Below are positions 53,554-61,920 of a stretch of 64,000 nucleotides of DNA, piece after piece (position 1 is the first letter of the stretch; each line of letters begins with the position of its first letter). The translations under genes and the position numbers were made by a program. Below the pieces are notes generated by a model. That model did no database searches. It was not told the origin of the DNA and saw only the letters and a list, made by a program, of their open reading frames with translations. Origin of the DNA: Bradyrhizobium sacchari (GTDB taxonomy: Bacteria > Pseudomonadota > Alphaproteobacteria > Rhizobiales > Xanthobacteraceae). The stretch covers positions 112,400 through 176,399 of the forward strand of contig NZ_LWIG01000013.1 in assembly GCF_002068095.1 (NCBI RefSeq), written 5' to 3'.

Positions 53554-55092
53554 CTAAATTCCCAGCTTCTGAATCTTGTGCGTGCCCCGCGCCAGCGAGA
53601 CGTGCTTGGTTTCCATGTAGAAGTCGAACGAGTAGTCGCCGCCGTCGCGGCCTATCCCTGAGGCCTTCATGCCGCCGAACGGGGTCGGCAGATGGCGGAC
53701 GTTCTCCGAGTTCAGCCAGATCATCCCGGCCTCCAGCGCATCGGCGACGCGCAAGGCGCGGCCGACGTCGTTGGTCCAGACGTAGCCAGTGAGGCCATAG
53801 CGGATGTCGTTGGCGATCGCGATCGCGTCCTTCTCGTCCTTGAAGGGCAGCACGGTGAGGAAGGGGCCGAATACCTCCTCCTGCGCCACGCGCATCTTGC
53901 CGTGTGCGCCGGTGACCAGCGTCGGCTCGACATAATGTCCCCCGCCCGGCCCGTCATAGGCTTTGCCGCCGACCGCGATCACAGCGCCGTCCTCGCGCGC
54001 GACGTCGAAATAGGAGCAGACCTTCGCCAGGTGCCGCTCGTGGATCAGCGGCCCGATCTCGGTGGCGGGATCGAGGGGATGGCCAACCTTCAGCGCCTTC
54101 ACGCGAGCGGTCAGCTTCTCGACGAATTTTTCTGCGATGCTCTGCTGGATCAGCAGGCGGCTCGACGACGTGCAGCGCTCGCCGTTGAGCGAGTAGATCA
54201 TGAACACGACGGCGTCGAGCGCGCGGTCGAGATCGGCGTCGTCGAACACGATCACCGGGTTCTTGCCGCCGAGTTCGAAATGCACGCGCTTCAGCGTCGG
54301 CGCGCCCTGAACCATGATCGCCGATCCCGTCGCGCTCTCGCCGACGAAGCCGATCGCCTTGATGGCGGGATGCTCGGTCAAAGCCTTGCCGGCCTCCTCG
54401 CCAAAGCCATGCACGGTGTTGAGCACGCCGTCGGGCACGCCGGCTTCCTTGACGAGCCTTGCCAGGATGGCGGCCGTCACCGGCGACCATTCGGCCGGCT
54501 TGTGTACGACGGTGCAGCCTGCCGCGAGAGCGGGGGCGATCTTCCAGGTCGAGAGCATGAACGGCGTGTTCCACGGCGTGATCACGCCGACCGGGCCGAT
54601 CGGCACGCGGGTCGAGATGTTCCAGTGCTCGTCGCTCGGCGTGTTGAGGCCGTCGCGCGCCTCGGCGCATTTGTCGGCGAAGAAGCGGAAATTCTCGGCG
54701 GCACGGATCGCGGCCTTGGCCATGAAGCGATAGGCTTGTCCCGTGTCGATGCATTCGAGCACGGCGATGTCGTCGGCATTGTCCTCGATGGCATCCGCGA
54801 CGCGATGCAGCAGCTTGCGCCGCATCGCGGGGGCCATATCCCGCCAGGACTTGAACGCGAGCGAAGCGGCCGTTGCTGCCGCATCGATATCCTCGGCATT
54901 GCCGCGCGCCACACTGGCGAGTACCGCGCCATCGACCGGCGACTTGGTCTCGAACGCCTCGCCGGAGATCGAGGCGACGATTTTGCCGTCGATCATGTGG
55001 CCGATGCCGTCCGCGCGCAGCGTCTTCAAGAGCGGCGCGACGCGGTCGCGGTTGGCCTGGAATACGTCGGCTTTCGGGGTGGGCTTATCCAT
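53554..55092 (-). CDS. hpaE: 5-carboxymethyl-2-hydroxymuconate semialdehyde dehydrogenase
   Basis: NAD-dependent aldehyde dehydrogenase, 512 residues, oxidising the semialdehyde made by HpaD. The catalytic Glu is in FELGGKNPVIVFDDAD and the nucleophile Cys in NGERCTSSSR; PWNTPFMLSTWKIAPALAAG and KASGIGRDGGDYSFDFYME are family blocks, the last matching HpaE. GGAGG precedes the ATG. Its start overlaps the hpaF stop by eight bases. Confidence 0.92.
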   Translation of the reverse strand: MDKPTPKADVFQANRDRVAPLLKTLRADGIGHMIDGKIVASISGEAFETKSPVDGAVLASVARGNAEDIDAAATAASLAFKSWRDMAPAMRRKLLHRVADAIEDNADDIAVLECIDTGQAYRFMAKAAIRAAENFRFFADKCAEARDGLNTPSDEHWNISTRVPIGPVGVITPWNTPFMLSTWKIAPALAAGCTVVHKPAEWSPVTAAILARLVKEAGVPDGVLNTVHGFGEEAGKALTEHPAIKAIGFVGESATGSAIMVQGAPTLKRVHFELGGKNPVIVFDDADLDRALDAVVFMIYSLNGERCTSSSRLLIQQSIAEKFVEKLTARVKALKVGHPLDPATEIGPLIHERHLAKVCSYFDVAREDGAVIAVGGKAYDGPGGGHYVEPTLVTGAHGKMRVAQEEVFGPFLTVLPFKDEKDAIAIANDIRYGLTGYVWTNDVGRALRVADALEAGMIWLNSENVRHLPTPFGGMKASGIGRDGGDYSFDFYMETKHVSLARGTHKIQKLGI

Positions 55093-55483
55093 GGGCAGCC
55101 TCCGCCTTCAGGGCGTCGTGGATGTTGTTGCGCTTCCAGCTGGTATCCTTGTCGTTGATCTGCATGTCGAACGACAACGCGAACTTGCTGGCGGCGAAGA
55201 CGGGATCGAGATGTTTCGAGAGCGCCTGGAAGACGTGCTCGCCGGCCTTCTGGCGCGTCGGCAGGTCGCGGCCCTCGCCGATGCGCAGCACCATGTCGAG
55301 AAAACCGTAATCCTGCCTGTTATCCGCAATCGCATAATGCTCGCATCTGATGGCACGGACTCGGATGCCGCCGAGCGGGAAGATACCGGTCTCGACCGCG
55401 GCCTTGCGCACGACTTCGCAGACCGCGCCGATGTCGAGGCGGCCATCGAGATTAGCCGAATATTCGATCGTGAAATGCGGCAT
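55085..55483 (-). CDS. hpaF: 5-carboxymethyl-2-hydroxymuconate isomerase
   Basis: Tautomerase-superfamily isomerase, 132 residues, the size of E. coli HpaF. Pro-1 after removal of Met is the catalytic base (MPHFTIEYSANL), and the second beta-alpha-beta unit includes GFLDMVLRIGEGRD. AGGGAG lies before the ATG. It is coupled to hpaE by an eight-base overlap and lies 33 bases after the hpaH reading frame. Confidence 0.9.
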   Translation of the reverse strand: MPHFTIEYSANLDGRLDIGAVCEVVRKAAVETGIFPLGGIRVRAIRCEHYAIADNRQDYGFLDMVLRIGEGRDLPTRQKAGEHVFQALSKHLDPVFAASKFALSFDMQINDKDTSWKRNNIHDALKAEAAHG

Positions 55484-55516
55484 CGCGGTTTCACTCCCTG
55501 TCGTTTTTTGTTCGCC

Positions 55517-56321
55517 TCAAGCGAAGTAGCAGCTCACCGAGCCGTAGGCGCCATAATCGGCTTGAATTGTGTCGCCCTTGCGGGTCTCGATCGGGCGGAT
55601 GAAGGAGCCGGCGAGCACGACCTGACCGGGCTCGAGCGCAAGGCCGAGCGGCGCGATCTTGTTGGCGAGCCACGCCACCGCCGTTGCGGGATGATTGAGC
55701 ACGCCGGCGGCAAGACCAGTCTCTTCCAGCTGGCCGTTCTTGAAACAGAGCGCGCCGATCCAGCGCAGGTCGGCGTCCAGCGGACGGATCGGCCGTCCGC
55801 CGAGCACGATGCCGGCGTTGGCTGCATTGTCGGCGATGGTGTCGTAAATCTTGCGCGTCGCCTTGGTGTGAGGATCGACGCGCTCGATCCTCGTATCCAG
55901 GATCTCCAGCGCCGGCACCACGAAGTCGGTGGCGTTGAGCACGTCGAACATCGTGCAGTCGGGGCCGGCGAGCCGCTTGCTCATGACGAAGGCGAGCTCG
56001 GCCTCGACCCGCGTCGCGATGAATCGCTCGGTCGGGACCAGACCGCCATCGGCAAAGAACATGTCGTCGAGCAGCACGCCGGAATCCGGCTCGTCGATAT
56101 TGAGCGCTCTGCATCGCCTTGGAGGTCAGGCCGATCTTGTGGCCCTTGACGATGCGCCCCTCCGCGATCTTGGCGTCGACCCAGGCCTTCTGAATCGCGT
56201 AGGCATCGGGGATGGTGATGTCAGGGAAATCCTGCGAGAGCTGCCGGATCTGCGTGCGGGTCTTCTCCGCCTGGTGCAGACGCCTCGCGCAAGCCTGAAT
56301 ATCGTCGTTGGAAAGCGCCAT
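55517..56321 (-). pseudogene. hpaH: 2-oxo-hept-4-ene-1,7-dioate hydratase, frameshifted
   Basis: Hydratase of the meta-cleavage route. The first 72 residues (MALSNDDIQACARRLHQAEK to GLTSKAMQSA) are in one frame and the rest (LLDDMFFADGGLVPTERFIA to YGAYGSVSCYFA) in another. The break is at about 56101-56105: the plus strand reads ATTGAGCGCT where ATTGAGAGCGCT would restore SALNIDEPDSGVLLDDM, so two bases (one GA unit) appear to be missing. The joined protein would be 268 residues, the family length. Either a real recent inactivation or a sequencing error. First gene of the hpa operon; its ribosome site is weak. Confidence 0.85.
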
Positions 56322-56353
56322 GCGTGATCTTACAAATCGTGGTGCCCGGAGAT

Positions 56354-56369
56354 ACTTAACATGTTAAGT
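56354..56369. promoter_or_regulatory. Probable HpaR operator
   Basis: Perfect 16-bp palindrome ACTTAACATGTTAAGT in the spacer between the divergent hpaH operon and hpaR, 32 bases from hpaH and 64 from hpaR. The AT-rich dyad with TTAAC half-sites is what a MarR-family dimer would bind, and its place would let HpaR repress both promoters. Confidence 0.65.
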
Positions 56370-56433
56370 GAATGCGTCAAACAGAATCTGGGCTTGCTGC
56401 ACTGCAAACGTTTTTGCGGTCTGAAAGGGCGTC

Positions 56434-56952
56434 ATGAGCAAGAGACCGGCTGATCCCGCGAACGGAAGCGCGCCAGCCGCGCGCCAAGTGCCGATGCGCG
56501 ACTTCTCGCGCTCGCTGCCGATGTCGCTGCTGCGGGCACGCGAGGCGGTGATGCGGCAGTTCCGTCCCTCGCTACGCGAGCACGGCCTCACCGAGCAGCA
56601 ATGGCGTATCCTGCGCGCGCTGGCCGCCATCGAGGCCGCCGAGGTCACGGAACTCGCGCGCACCGCGTTCCTGCTCGGACCGAGCCTGTCGCGTATCCTG
56701 CGTGATCTCGAGGCGCGCAACCTGATCGAGCGCAAGACGGCGAAGGCGGACCAGCGCCGCAGCATGGTCTCGATCTCGAAGGAGGGCGTGAAGCTGATGG
56801 CCTCCGTGGCGCCGACGTCGGAGGCGATCTACGCGGAGATCACCAGCCGCTTCGGCGCCCGCAAGCTCGCCGAATTGCAGGAGATGCTCGGCGAGCTCGA
56901 GCAGAGTCTGGCGGGGCTTGGCGCCGGCAACGAGGCAAGTGCCGAGGAGTGA
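56434..56952 (+). CDS. hpaR: Homoprotocatechuate degradation operon regulator HpaR (MarR family)
   Basis: MarR-type winged-helix repressor, 172 residues. An N-terminal disordered tail precedes the dimer helix MRDFSRSLPMSLLRAREAVM, the recognition-helix region LARTAFLLGPSLSRILRDLE and the wing ERKTAKADQRRSMVSIS with the DxR motif common to MarR proteins. SLPMSLLRAREAVM is typical of HpaR. It is divergent from the hpa catabolic operon; HpaR family members are released from DNA by hydroxyphenylacetates or homoprotocatechuate. Confidence 0.9.
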   Translation: MSKRPADPANGSAPAARQVPMRDFSRSLPMSLLRAREAVMRQFRPSLREHGLTEQQWRILRALAAIEAAEVTELARTAFLLGPSLSRILRDLEARNLIERKTAKADQRRSMVSISKEGVKLMASVAPTSEAIYAEITSRFGARKLAELQEMLGELEQSLAGLGAGNEASAEE

Positions 56953-57193
56953 CAGCAGATATGCGCGAGCGCGCGGCGAGGGCCATGGACATCACCGCGT
57001 TTTTTCGCTCAAAGTGCCGCCCAAGCCGATTGCGTGAAAGTCGGCGCCCGAACGGATAACGCCACCTTGCCGGATGACGTCTTGCGTCATCGCGAGCGTA
57101 GCGCGGCGATCGAGTTCACGGTAATAACGGCATTGCCTTGTCGCGGCGCTCGTCATGGTGACGACGGTCCAAACAACAAAGAAGGAAGGCAAC

Positions 57194-57970
57194 GTGGCGA
57201 ACAAAGTCAAGGAAATCTGGAAGTCGGGCAAGGCCGTGGTCAATGCGTGGCTGGCAATTCCCTCCGGCTTCTCGGCCGAGATGGTCGCGCAATGCGGCTT
57301 CGACAGCGTCACGGTCGACATGCAGCACGGCGTGCAGGACTATCTCTCGATGGTGCAGTGCTTCCAGGCCATGGACAAGCACCCGGTCACCCCGATGGTC
57401 CGCGTGCCCTGGAACGAGCCCGGCATCATCGGCAAGGTGCTCGATGGCGGCGCCTATGGCGTGATCTGCCCGATGGTCAACACGCCGCAGGAAGCCAGAA
57501 ACCTCGTCTCCTACGCGAAATATCCGCCGAAGGGCGTGCGCTCCAACGGCCCGATCCGCGCCGGCATGTACGGCACCGCCGGCTCCTATCAGAAGACGGC
57601 GAATGATGAGATCGTCCTGCTGCCGATGATGGAGACGAAGACCGCGGTCGAGAACATGGAAGCGATCCTCGATGTCGAAGGCATCGACGGCGTCTATATC
57701 GGCCCGTCCGATCTCGGCTTCTCCTACGGCCTCGAGCCGAAGCTCGACCGCAGCGAGCCCGAGATTCTCGCGATCTACGAGAAGATCATCAAGGAATGCG
57801 GCAAGCGTGGTCTCAATCCCGGCATCCATTGCAGCGGCGCGGAAGGCGCCGCGCGCGCCATCAACATGGGCTTCAAGCTGGTGACGCTCTCGAACGAGGT
57901 CGGCCTGATGACGACCTATGCCAAGATGCAGGTCAACGCGACCCGCAAGGAATCGGGCGGCAAGGCCTGA
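57194..57970 (+). CDS. HpcH/HpaI-family class II aldolase
   Basis: Metal-dependent pyruvate aldolase, 258 residues from GTG 57194, which has AAGGAAGG eight bases upstream. The catalytic His is in VTVDMQHGVQDY, metal ligands are Glu in PMMETKTAVENM and Asp in YIGPSDLG, and YPPKGVRSNGPIRAGMYG is the substrate loop. It could be HpaI, completing the homoprotocatechuate pathway (4-hydroxy-2-oxoheptanedioate to pyruvate and succinate semialdehyde). It is separated from hpaR by 240 bases and lies next to a sugar-acid dehydratase, so a GarL-like sugar-acid aldolase is equally possible. Confidence 0.85.
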   Translation: MANKVKEIWKSGKAVVNAWLAIPSGFSAEMVAQCGFDSVTVDMQHGVQDYLSMVQCFQAMDKHPVTPMVRVPWNEPGIIGKVLDGGAYGVICPMVNTPQEARNLVSYAKYPPKGVRSNGPIRAGMYGTAGSYQKTANDEIVLLPMMETKTAVENMEAILDVEGIDGVYIGPSDLGFSYGLEPKLDRSEPEILAIYEKIIKECGKRGLNPGIHCSGAEGAARAINMGFKLVTLSNEVGLMTTYAKMQVNATRKESGGKA

Positions 57971-57973
57971 GCT

Positions 57974-58140
57974 CCCGTGTCGCGGACGCGATGCAGCGTG
58001 CAGCGCTGCGTCGCAGAGCCGGGACCCAGAAGCCAGCGAAGCACGTGACGCAACACTGGGCCCCGGATCTGTAGCGCACCGCCATAGCGCGTCGAAGACG
58101 CGCGCAAACGCGCTAATGGCGCCGCGCAGCGTCCGGGGCA
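57974..58140. repeat. Palindromic intergenic repeat, family G copy 2
   Basis: Arms of the CCCGTGTCGCGGACGCG...GCGCAGCGTCCGGGG type, with internal GCAGCGTGCAGCGCTGC and GCGCGTC/GACGCGC pairs. Related to 15501-15638. Confidence 0.6.
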
Positions 58141-58170
58141 GGATACTTTTCAAGACCAAGGAGACCTCCC

Positions 58171-59694
58171 ATGACCATCAGCCCCGTCATCCGCCTGCAT
58201 CCCGATGATGGCGTGGTGATCGCGCGCGCGAGCCTGCCGCCGGGAACGTTGGTGGCCGCTGGCGTGACCACGGTCGATCGCATTCCCTCCGGCCACAAGG
58301 TCGCGATCAAGCCGATCGCCGTCGGTGAGCCCGTGATCCGTTACGGCCAGATCATCGGCTTTGCGACCATTCCGATCGCGCCGGGCCAGCACGTGCACGT
58401 GCAGAACTGCGGCATGGGTGACTTCGCCAAGGACTATGCCTATTGCGCCGACGTCAAGCCGACGCCGAATTTCGACCTGCCCGCGACGTTCGAGGGCATC
58501 CGCCGCCCGGATGGGCGCGTCGCCACGCGCAACTATATCGGCATCCTCACCTCGGTGAACTGCAGCGCGCATGTCGCAAGCCTCGTCGCCGACGTCTTCA
58601 AGAAGAACCCCTTCACCGGCGACAATCCGCTGGCCGATTTTCCCAACGTCGACGGCGTGGTCGCGCTGACCCACAAGACCGGCTGCGGCATGACGCAGAA
58701 CGAGCCGCTGGCGCTGCTCCGCCGCACGCTCGGCGGCTATGCGCGGCACGTCAATTTCTCCCACGTCATCGTGCTCGGCCTCGGCTGCGAGGTGAACCAG
58801 ATCGGCGGCCTGATGGAAGAGCAGAAGCTCGCCGGCCGGCTGCGCGCGATGGACATCCAGGAGGTCGGCGGCACCCGCAAGACGGTCGAGGCAGGCGTCG
58901 CCTTCGTGCGCGAGGCGCTCACTGACGCCAACAAAGTCAAGCGCGAGACGGTGCCGGCGAGCGAATTGACCGTGGCCCTGCAATGCGGCGGCTCGGACGG
59001 TTATTCCGGCGTGTCGGCCAATCCTGCGCTCGGTGCAGCCAGCGATCTCGTCGTCCGTCATGGCGGCACCGTGATCCTGTCGGAGACGCCGGAGACCTAC
59101 GGTGCCGAACATCTGCTCACGCGCCGCGCCGTCAGCCGCGAGGTCGGCGAGAAGCTGGTCGATCTCATGCGCTGGTGGGACGAATACACGACGCGCGAAG
59201 GCGCCGAGATGAACGCCAATCCGAGCCCCGGGAACAAGGCGGGCGGCCTTACCACCATCCTGGAGAAATCGCTCGGCGCGATGGCCAAGGCCGGCACCAC
59301 CAATCTCGTCGAGGTGCTGCGCTATGCCGAGCCGGTCACCAAGCGCGGCTTCGTGTTCATGGACACGCCCGGTTACGATCCCGTGGCGGCGACAGGGCAG
59401 GTCGCCGGCGGCGCCAACCTCGTCTGCTTCACCACCGGCCGCGGCAGCGTGTTCGGCTGCAAGCCGGCGCCGTCGATCAAGCTCGCCACCAACACGCCGA
59501 TGTACAAGCGCATGGAAGAGGACATGGACGTCAATTGCGGCACCATCCTCGAAGGCGAGGAGAGCGTCGAGCAATGCGGCCAGCGCATTTTCGATCTCAT
59601 CCTCAAGACCGCTTCCGGCCAGCCGACCAAGAGCGAAAGCTTCGATTTCGGCGGCGCCGAGTTCGCGCCCTGGGTGCTGGGGGCGACGATGTAA
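58171..59694 (+). CDS. UxaA-family altronate/galactarate dehydratase
   Basis: Sugar-acid dehydratase, 507 residues, that turns an aldonate or aldarate into a 2-keto-3-deoxy acid. An N-terminal SAF-like domain (VIRLHPDDGVVIARASL to about residue 95) is followed by the catalytic domain with Fe/metal cysteines in KTGCGMTQNE, GLGCEVNQIGG and ALQCGGSDGYSG. ACPWVLGATM-like end (FAPWVLGATM) is typical. GGAGACC is seven bases before the ATG. The aldolase upstream would cleave its product. Substrate (altronate, galactarate or other) cannot be fixed from sequence. Confidence 0.88.
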   Translation: MTISPVIRLHPDDGVVIARASLPPGTLVAAGVTTVDRIPSGHKVAIKPIAVGEPVIRYGQIIGFATIPIAPGQHVHVQNCGMGDFAKDYAYCADVKPTPNFDLPATFEGIRRPDGRVATRNYIGILTSVNCSAHVASLVADVFKKNPFTGDNPLADFPNVDGVVALTHKTGCGMTQNEPLALLRRTLGGYARHVNFSHVIVLGLGCEVNQIGGLMEEQKLAGRLRAMDIQEVGGTRKTVEAGVAFVREALTDANKVKRETVPASELTVALQCGGSDGYSGVSANPALGAASDLVVRHGGTVILSETPETYGAEHLLTRRAVSREVGEKLVDLMRWWDEYTTREGAEMNANPSPGNKAGGLTTILEKSLGAMAKAGTTNLVEVLRYAEPVTKRGFVFMDTPGYDPVAATGQVAGGANLVCFTTGRGSVFGCKPAPSIKLATNTPMYKRMEEDMDVNCGTILEGEESVEQCGQRIFDLILKTASGQPTKSESFDFGGAEFAPWVLGATM

Positions 59695-59727
59695 CGCTGC
59701 CGATGCACCTCGCTGCAGGAGGACGCG

Positions 59728-59755
59728 GACACCTACGTAGTCATACGTAGGTGTC
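59728..59755. other. Perfect 12-bp hairpin
   Basis: GACACCTACGTA and TACGTAGGTGTC around a GTCA loop, 34 bases after the uxaA-family stop. No T-run follows, so it may be a rho-linked end signal, an RNA-stability element or a protein site (the TACGTA core is itself palindromic). Confidence 0.6.
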
Positions 59756-59758
59756 ATA

Positions 59759-59782
59759 TGACCGCGGCGGTTCCCGCGGTCA
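59759..59782. other. Second tandem hairpin
   Basis: TGACCGCGG and CCGCGGTCA around a six-base loop, three bases after the previous hairpin. The pair stands between the dehydratase and the PAS-protein gene. Confidence 0.6.
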
Positions 59783-59870
59783 CTTGGGATTAACATTTCG
59801 CATCGTAATCGTGAGGTGATGCGGGCGACTCCTTCGAGGGCGCGCTGCCCTTCGACAGGATTCGTCAACG

Positions 59871-60392
59871 ATGACGCGTGCGATACGGCCGACTGGCGTG
59901 GAAAATCTCCTCGGCGAGGAGGAGCTGATCGTCTCCAAGACCGATCTCAAGGGCCGCATCACCTACGCCAACGACGTCTTCATCCGTATGGCGAAATACA
60001 GCTACGCCGAGCTGATGGGCGCGCCCCACAGCCTGATCCGTCATCCCGACATGCCGCGCGCCGTGTTCAAGCTGCTCTGGGATACGCTGCAGTCCAAGCA
60101 GGAGATCTTCGCCTACGTCGTCAACCTGGCGAAGGACGGCAGCCATTACTGGGTGTTCGCCCACGTCACGCCGACCTTCGACGAGCGCGGCAATATCGTC
60201 GGCTATCACTCCAACCGCCGCAAGCCCGATCCGGCGCAGGTCGAGCGCATCAAGCCGATCTACAAGACGCTGTGCGCGGAAGAGGCGCGGCATGCCAATG
60301 CCAAGGACGGCATGCATGCCAGCTTCGAGGCGATGGTCGGACTGCTCAAGCAACAGGGTGTCGGTTACGATGAATTTGTGCTCTCTCTCTAA
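59871..60392 (+). CDS. Aer-type PAS domain protein (sensor half of a split energy-taxis receptor)
   Basis: Soluble PAS protein, 173 residues, without membrane segment. N34, R57, H58, D60, F66, W70 and N85 coincide in number with E. coli Aer, as in the fused receptor at 9194, so FAD binding is expected; the Trp at 79 of the fused paralogue is Ile here. The C-terminal helix ([19 protein letters not shown]) leads to FVLSL and the stop. The stop sits directly after CTCTCTCTCT (60381-60390). One more CT unit would continue the frame into the next receptor. Acts with the MCP encoded next, like the CetB/CetA pairs of Campylobacter. Confidence 0.85.
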   Translation: MTRAIRPTGVENLLGEEELIVSKTDLKGRITYANDVFIRMAKYSYAELMGAPHSLIRHPDMPRAVFKLLWDTLQSKQEIFAYVVNLAKDGSHYWVFAHVTPTFDERGNIVGYHSNRRKPDPAQVERIKPIYKTLCAEEARHANAKDGMHASFEAMVGLLKQQGVGYDEFVLSL

Positions 60393-61674
60393 GGCGCAGG
60401 GAGCGACCGCGCTCGCATGTGGTCTTGCCGTCGTTGCGTTTGGACTTTCACTTCTCGGGGTGAACGGAATCATCGGTACTGCGCTGCTTGGCGCGACGGT
60501 CGGGCTGCTCGGCTACGCCGTCTGGTGCCAGCATCGCACGGCGGTGGCGGTCGATGAGGTCGCCGATGTCTGCCGCAAGGCGGCGCAGGGCGATCTCGAG
60601 GCGCGCATCCTGAGCGAGCGGCAGACCGGGCGGATCGGCTCGATCCAGAAATCCGTCAACGACATGCTCGACATCACCGATGCCTTCCAGCGCGAAGCCT
60701 CGGCATCGATGGAGTATGCCAGCCGCGGCAAGTATTTCCGCAAGATCCTGGCGCGCGGACTACCCGGCTCGTTCCGCCGTTCGGCCACCGTCATCAATTC
60801 CGGCACCGACAGCCTCGGCCGTCGTGTGGTCGAAATCGCCGGCCTCGCAAAACAGTTCGGCACGCATCTCGACCAGGTTGCCGGCACGCTGATGGGCGCC
60901 GCGACCGATCTCGAATCCGACGCCGGCCAGATGGCGGCGGCGGCCGAGAAGACCAGCCGGCAGACCTCGGGCGTGCTCAGCGCCTCCGACCAGGCCTCGC
61001 GCAACGTCGCGACCGTCGCCAGCGCGGCGGAGCAGCTCGCGTCCTCGATCGCCGAGATCGGCCGTCAGGTGAACGGCTCGACCGCGAGCACGGGGCGGGC
61101 CGTGGACGAGGCCAATCGCGCCGGCAGCGAGATCCGCAACCTGGCAGACGCCGCGATGCGGATCGGCGACGTCGTCAAGCTGATCAGCGAGATCGCCTCG
61201 CAGACCAACCTGCTCGCGCTCAACGCCACCATCGAGGCAGCGCGGGCTGGCGAAGCCGGTCGCGGCTTTGCGGTGGTGGCCTCCGAGGTCAAGAGTCTCG
61301 CCAACCAGACCGCAAAGGCCACCGAGGAGATCAGCGCCAAGGTCGGCGAGATGCAGCAATCGACCACCAACTCGGTCGCGGCCGTCGAGGCGATCGCGCA
61401 GACCATCGCCGAGATCAACGGCATCACCTCTTCGATCGCGACCTCGATCGAGCAGCAGGGCCTTGCCACCCGCGAGATCGCCCGCAACGTCCAGGAAGCC
61501 TCGGCCGGCACCTCCCAGGTCTCCTCCAACGTCACGGGCATCAGCGACGCCGCTGCGGACACCGGCCGCGTCGCCAGCCGCGTCAACAGCGCCTCCGAGC
61601 GCGTTCACGGCGAGGTCGAGACCCTCCGCCGCGAGGTGACGCAGTTCCTGCAGCGTCTGACCTCGGCGGCGTAG
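60370..61674 (+). CDS. Methyl-accepting chemotaxis protein without periplasmic domain (signalling half)
   Basis: Chemoreceptor, 434 residues. Two membrane helices ([17 protein letters not shown] and [19 protein letters not shown]) are joined by about three residues, so there is no external sensor domain. A HAMP-like region, a second helical segment ([17 protein letters not shown]) and the signalling domain with [19 protein letters not shown] follow. The ATG at 60370 lies 23 bases inside the PAS gene and has only a weak ribosome site, so translation probably depends on the upstream gene. Its sensory input should come from the PAS protein. Confidence 0.86.
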   Translation: MNLCSLSKAQGATALACGLAVVAFGLSLLGVNGIIGTALLGATVGLLGYAVWCQHRTAVAVDEVADVCRKAAQGDLEARILSERQTGRIGSIQKSVNDMLDITDAFQREASASMEYASRGKYFRKILARGLPGSFRRSATVINSGTDSLGRRVVEIAGLAKQFGTHLDQVAGTLMGAATDLESDAGQMAAAAEKTSRQTSGVLSASDQASRNVATVASAAEQLASSIAEIGRQVNGSTASTGRAVDEANRAGSEIRNLADAAMRIGDVVKLISEIASQTNLLALNATIEAARAGEAGRGFAVVASEVKSLANQTAKATEEISAKVGEMQQSTTNSVAAVEAIAQTIAEINGITSSIATSIEQQGLATREIARNVQEASAGTSQVSSNVTGISDAAADTGRVASRVNSASERVHGEVETLRREVTQFLQRLTSAA

Positions 61675-61920
61675 GGCTTTCGCCACCCACCGCTGTCGTC
61701 CCGGATCTGCGCTCCGCTCTGGGCAACGCTGCGCGTTGACCAGAGCTCTGCTTGTCCGAGACGACGTGCGTGGGAGGAGGGCGTAGCCGCAATCTCCGCC
61801 GTTATCCCAACAAAGCCGGGGGACCGGGATACTTCCTAGGCACCCGCTGCCCGTTGTTAGTGCTTGATCGCATTGACGTCAGGTGTTCTGCTCAAAAAAG
61901 CTGCTGGAGCACCGCACCCC

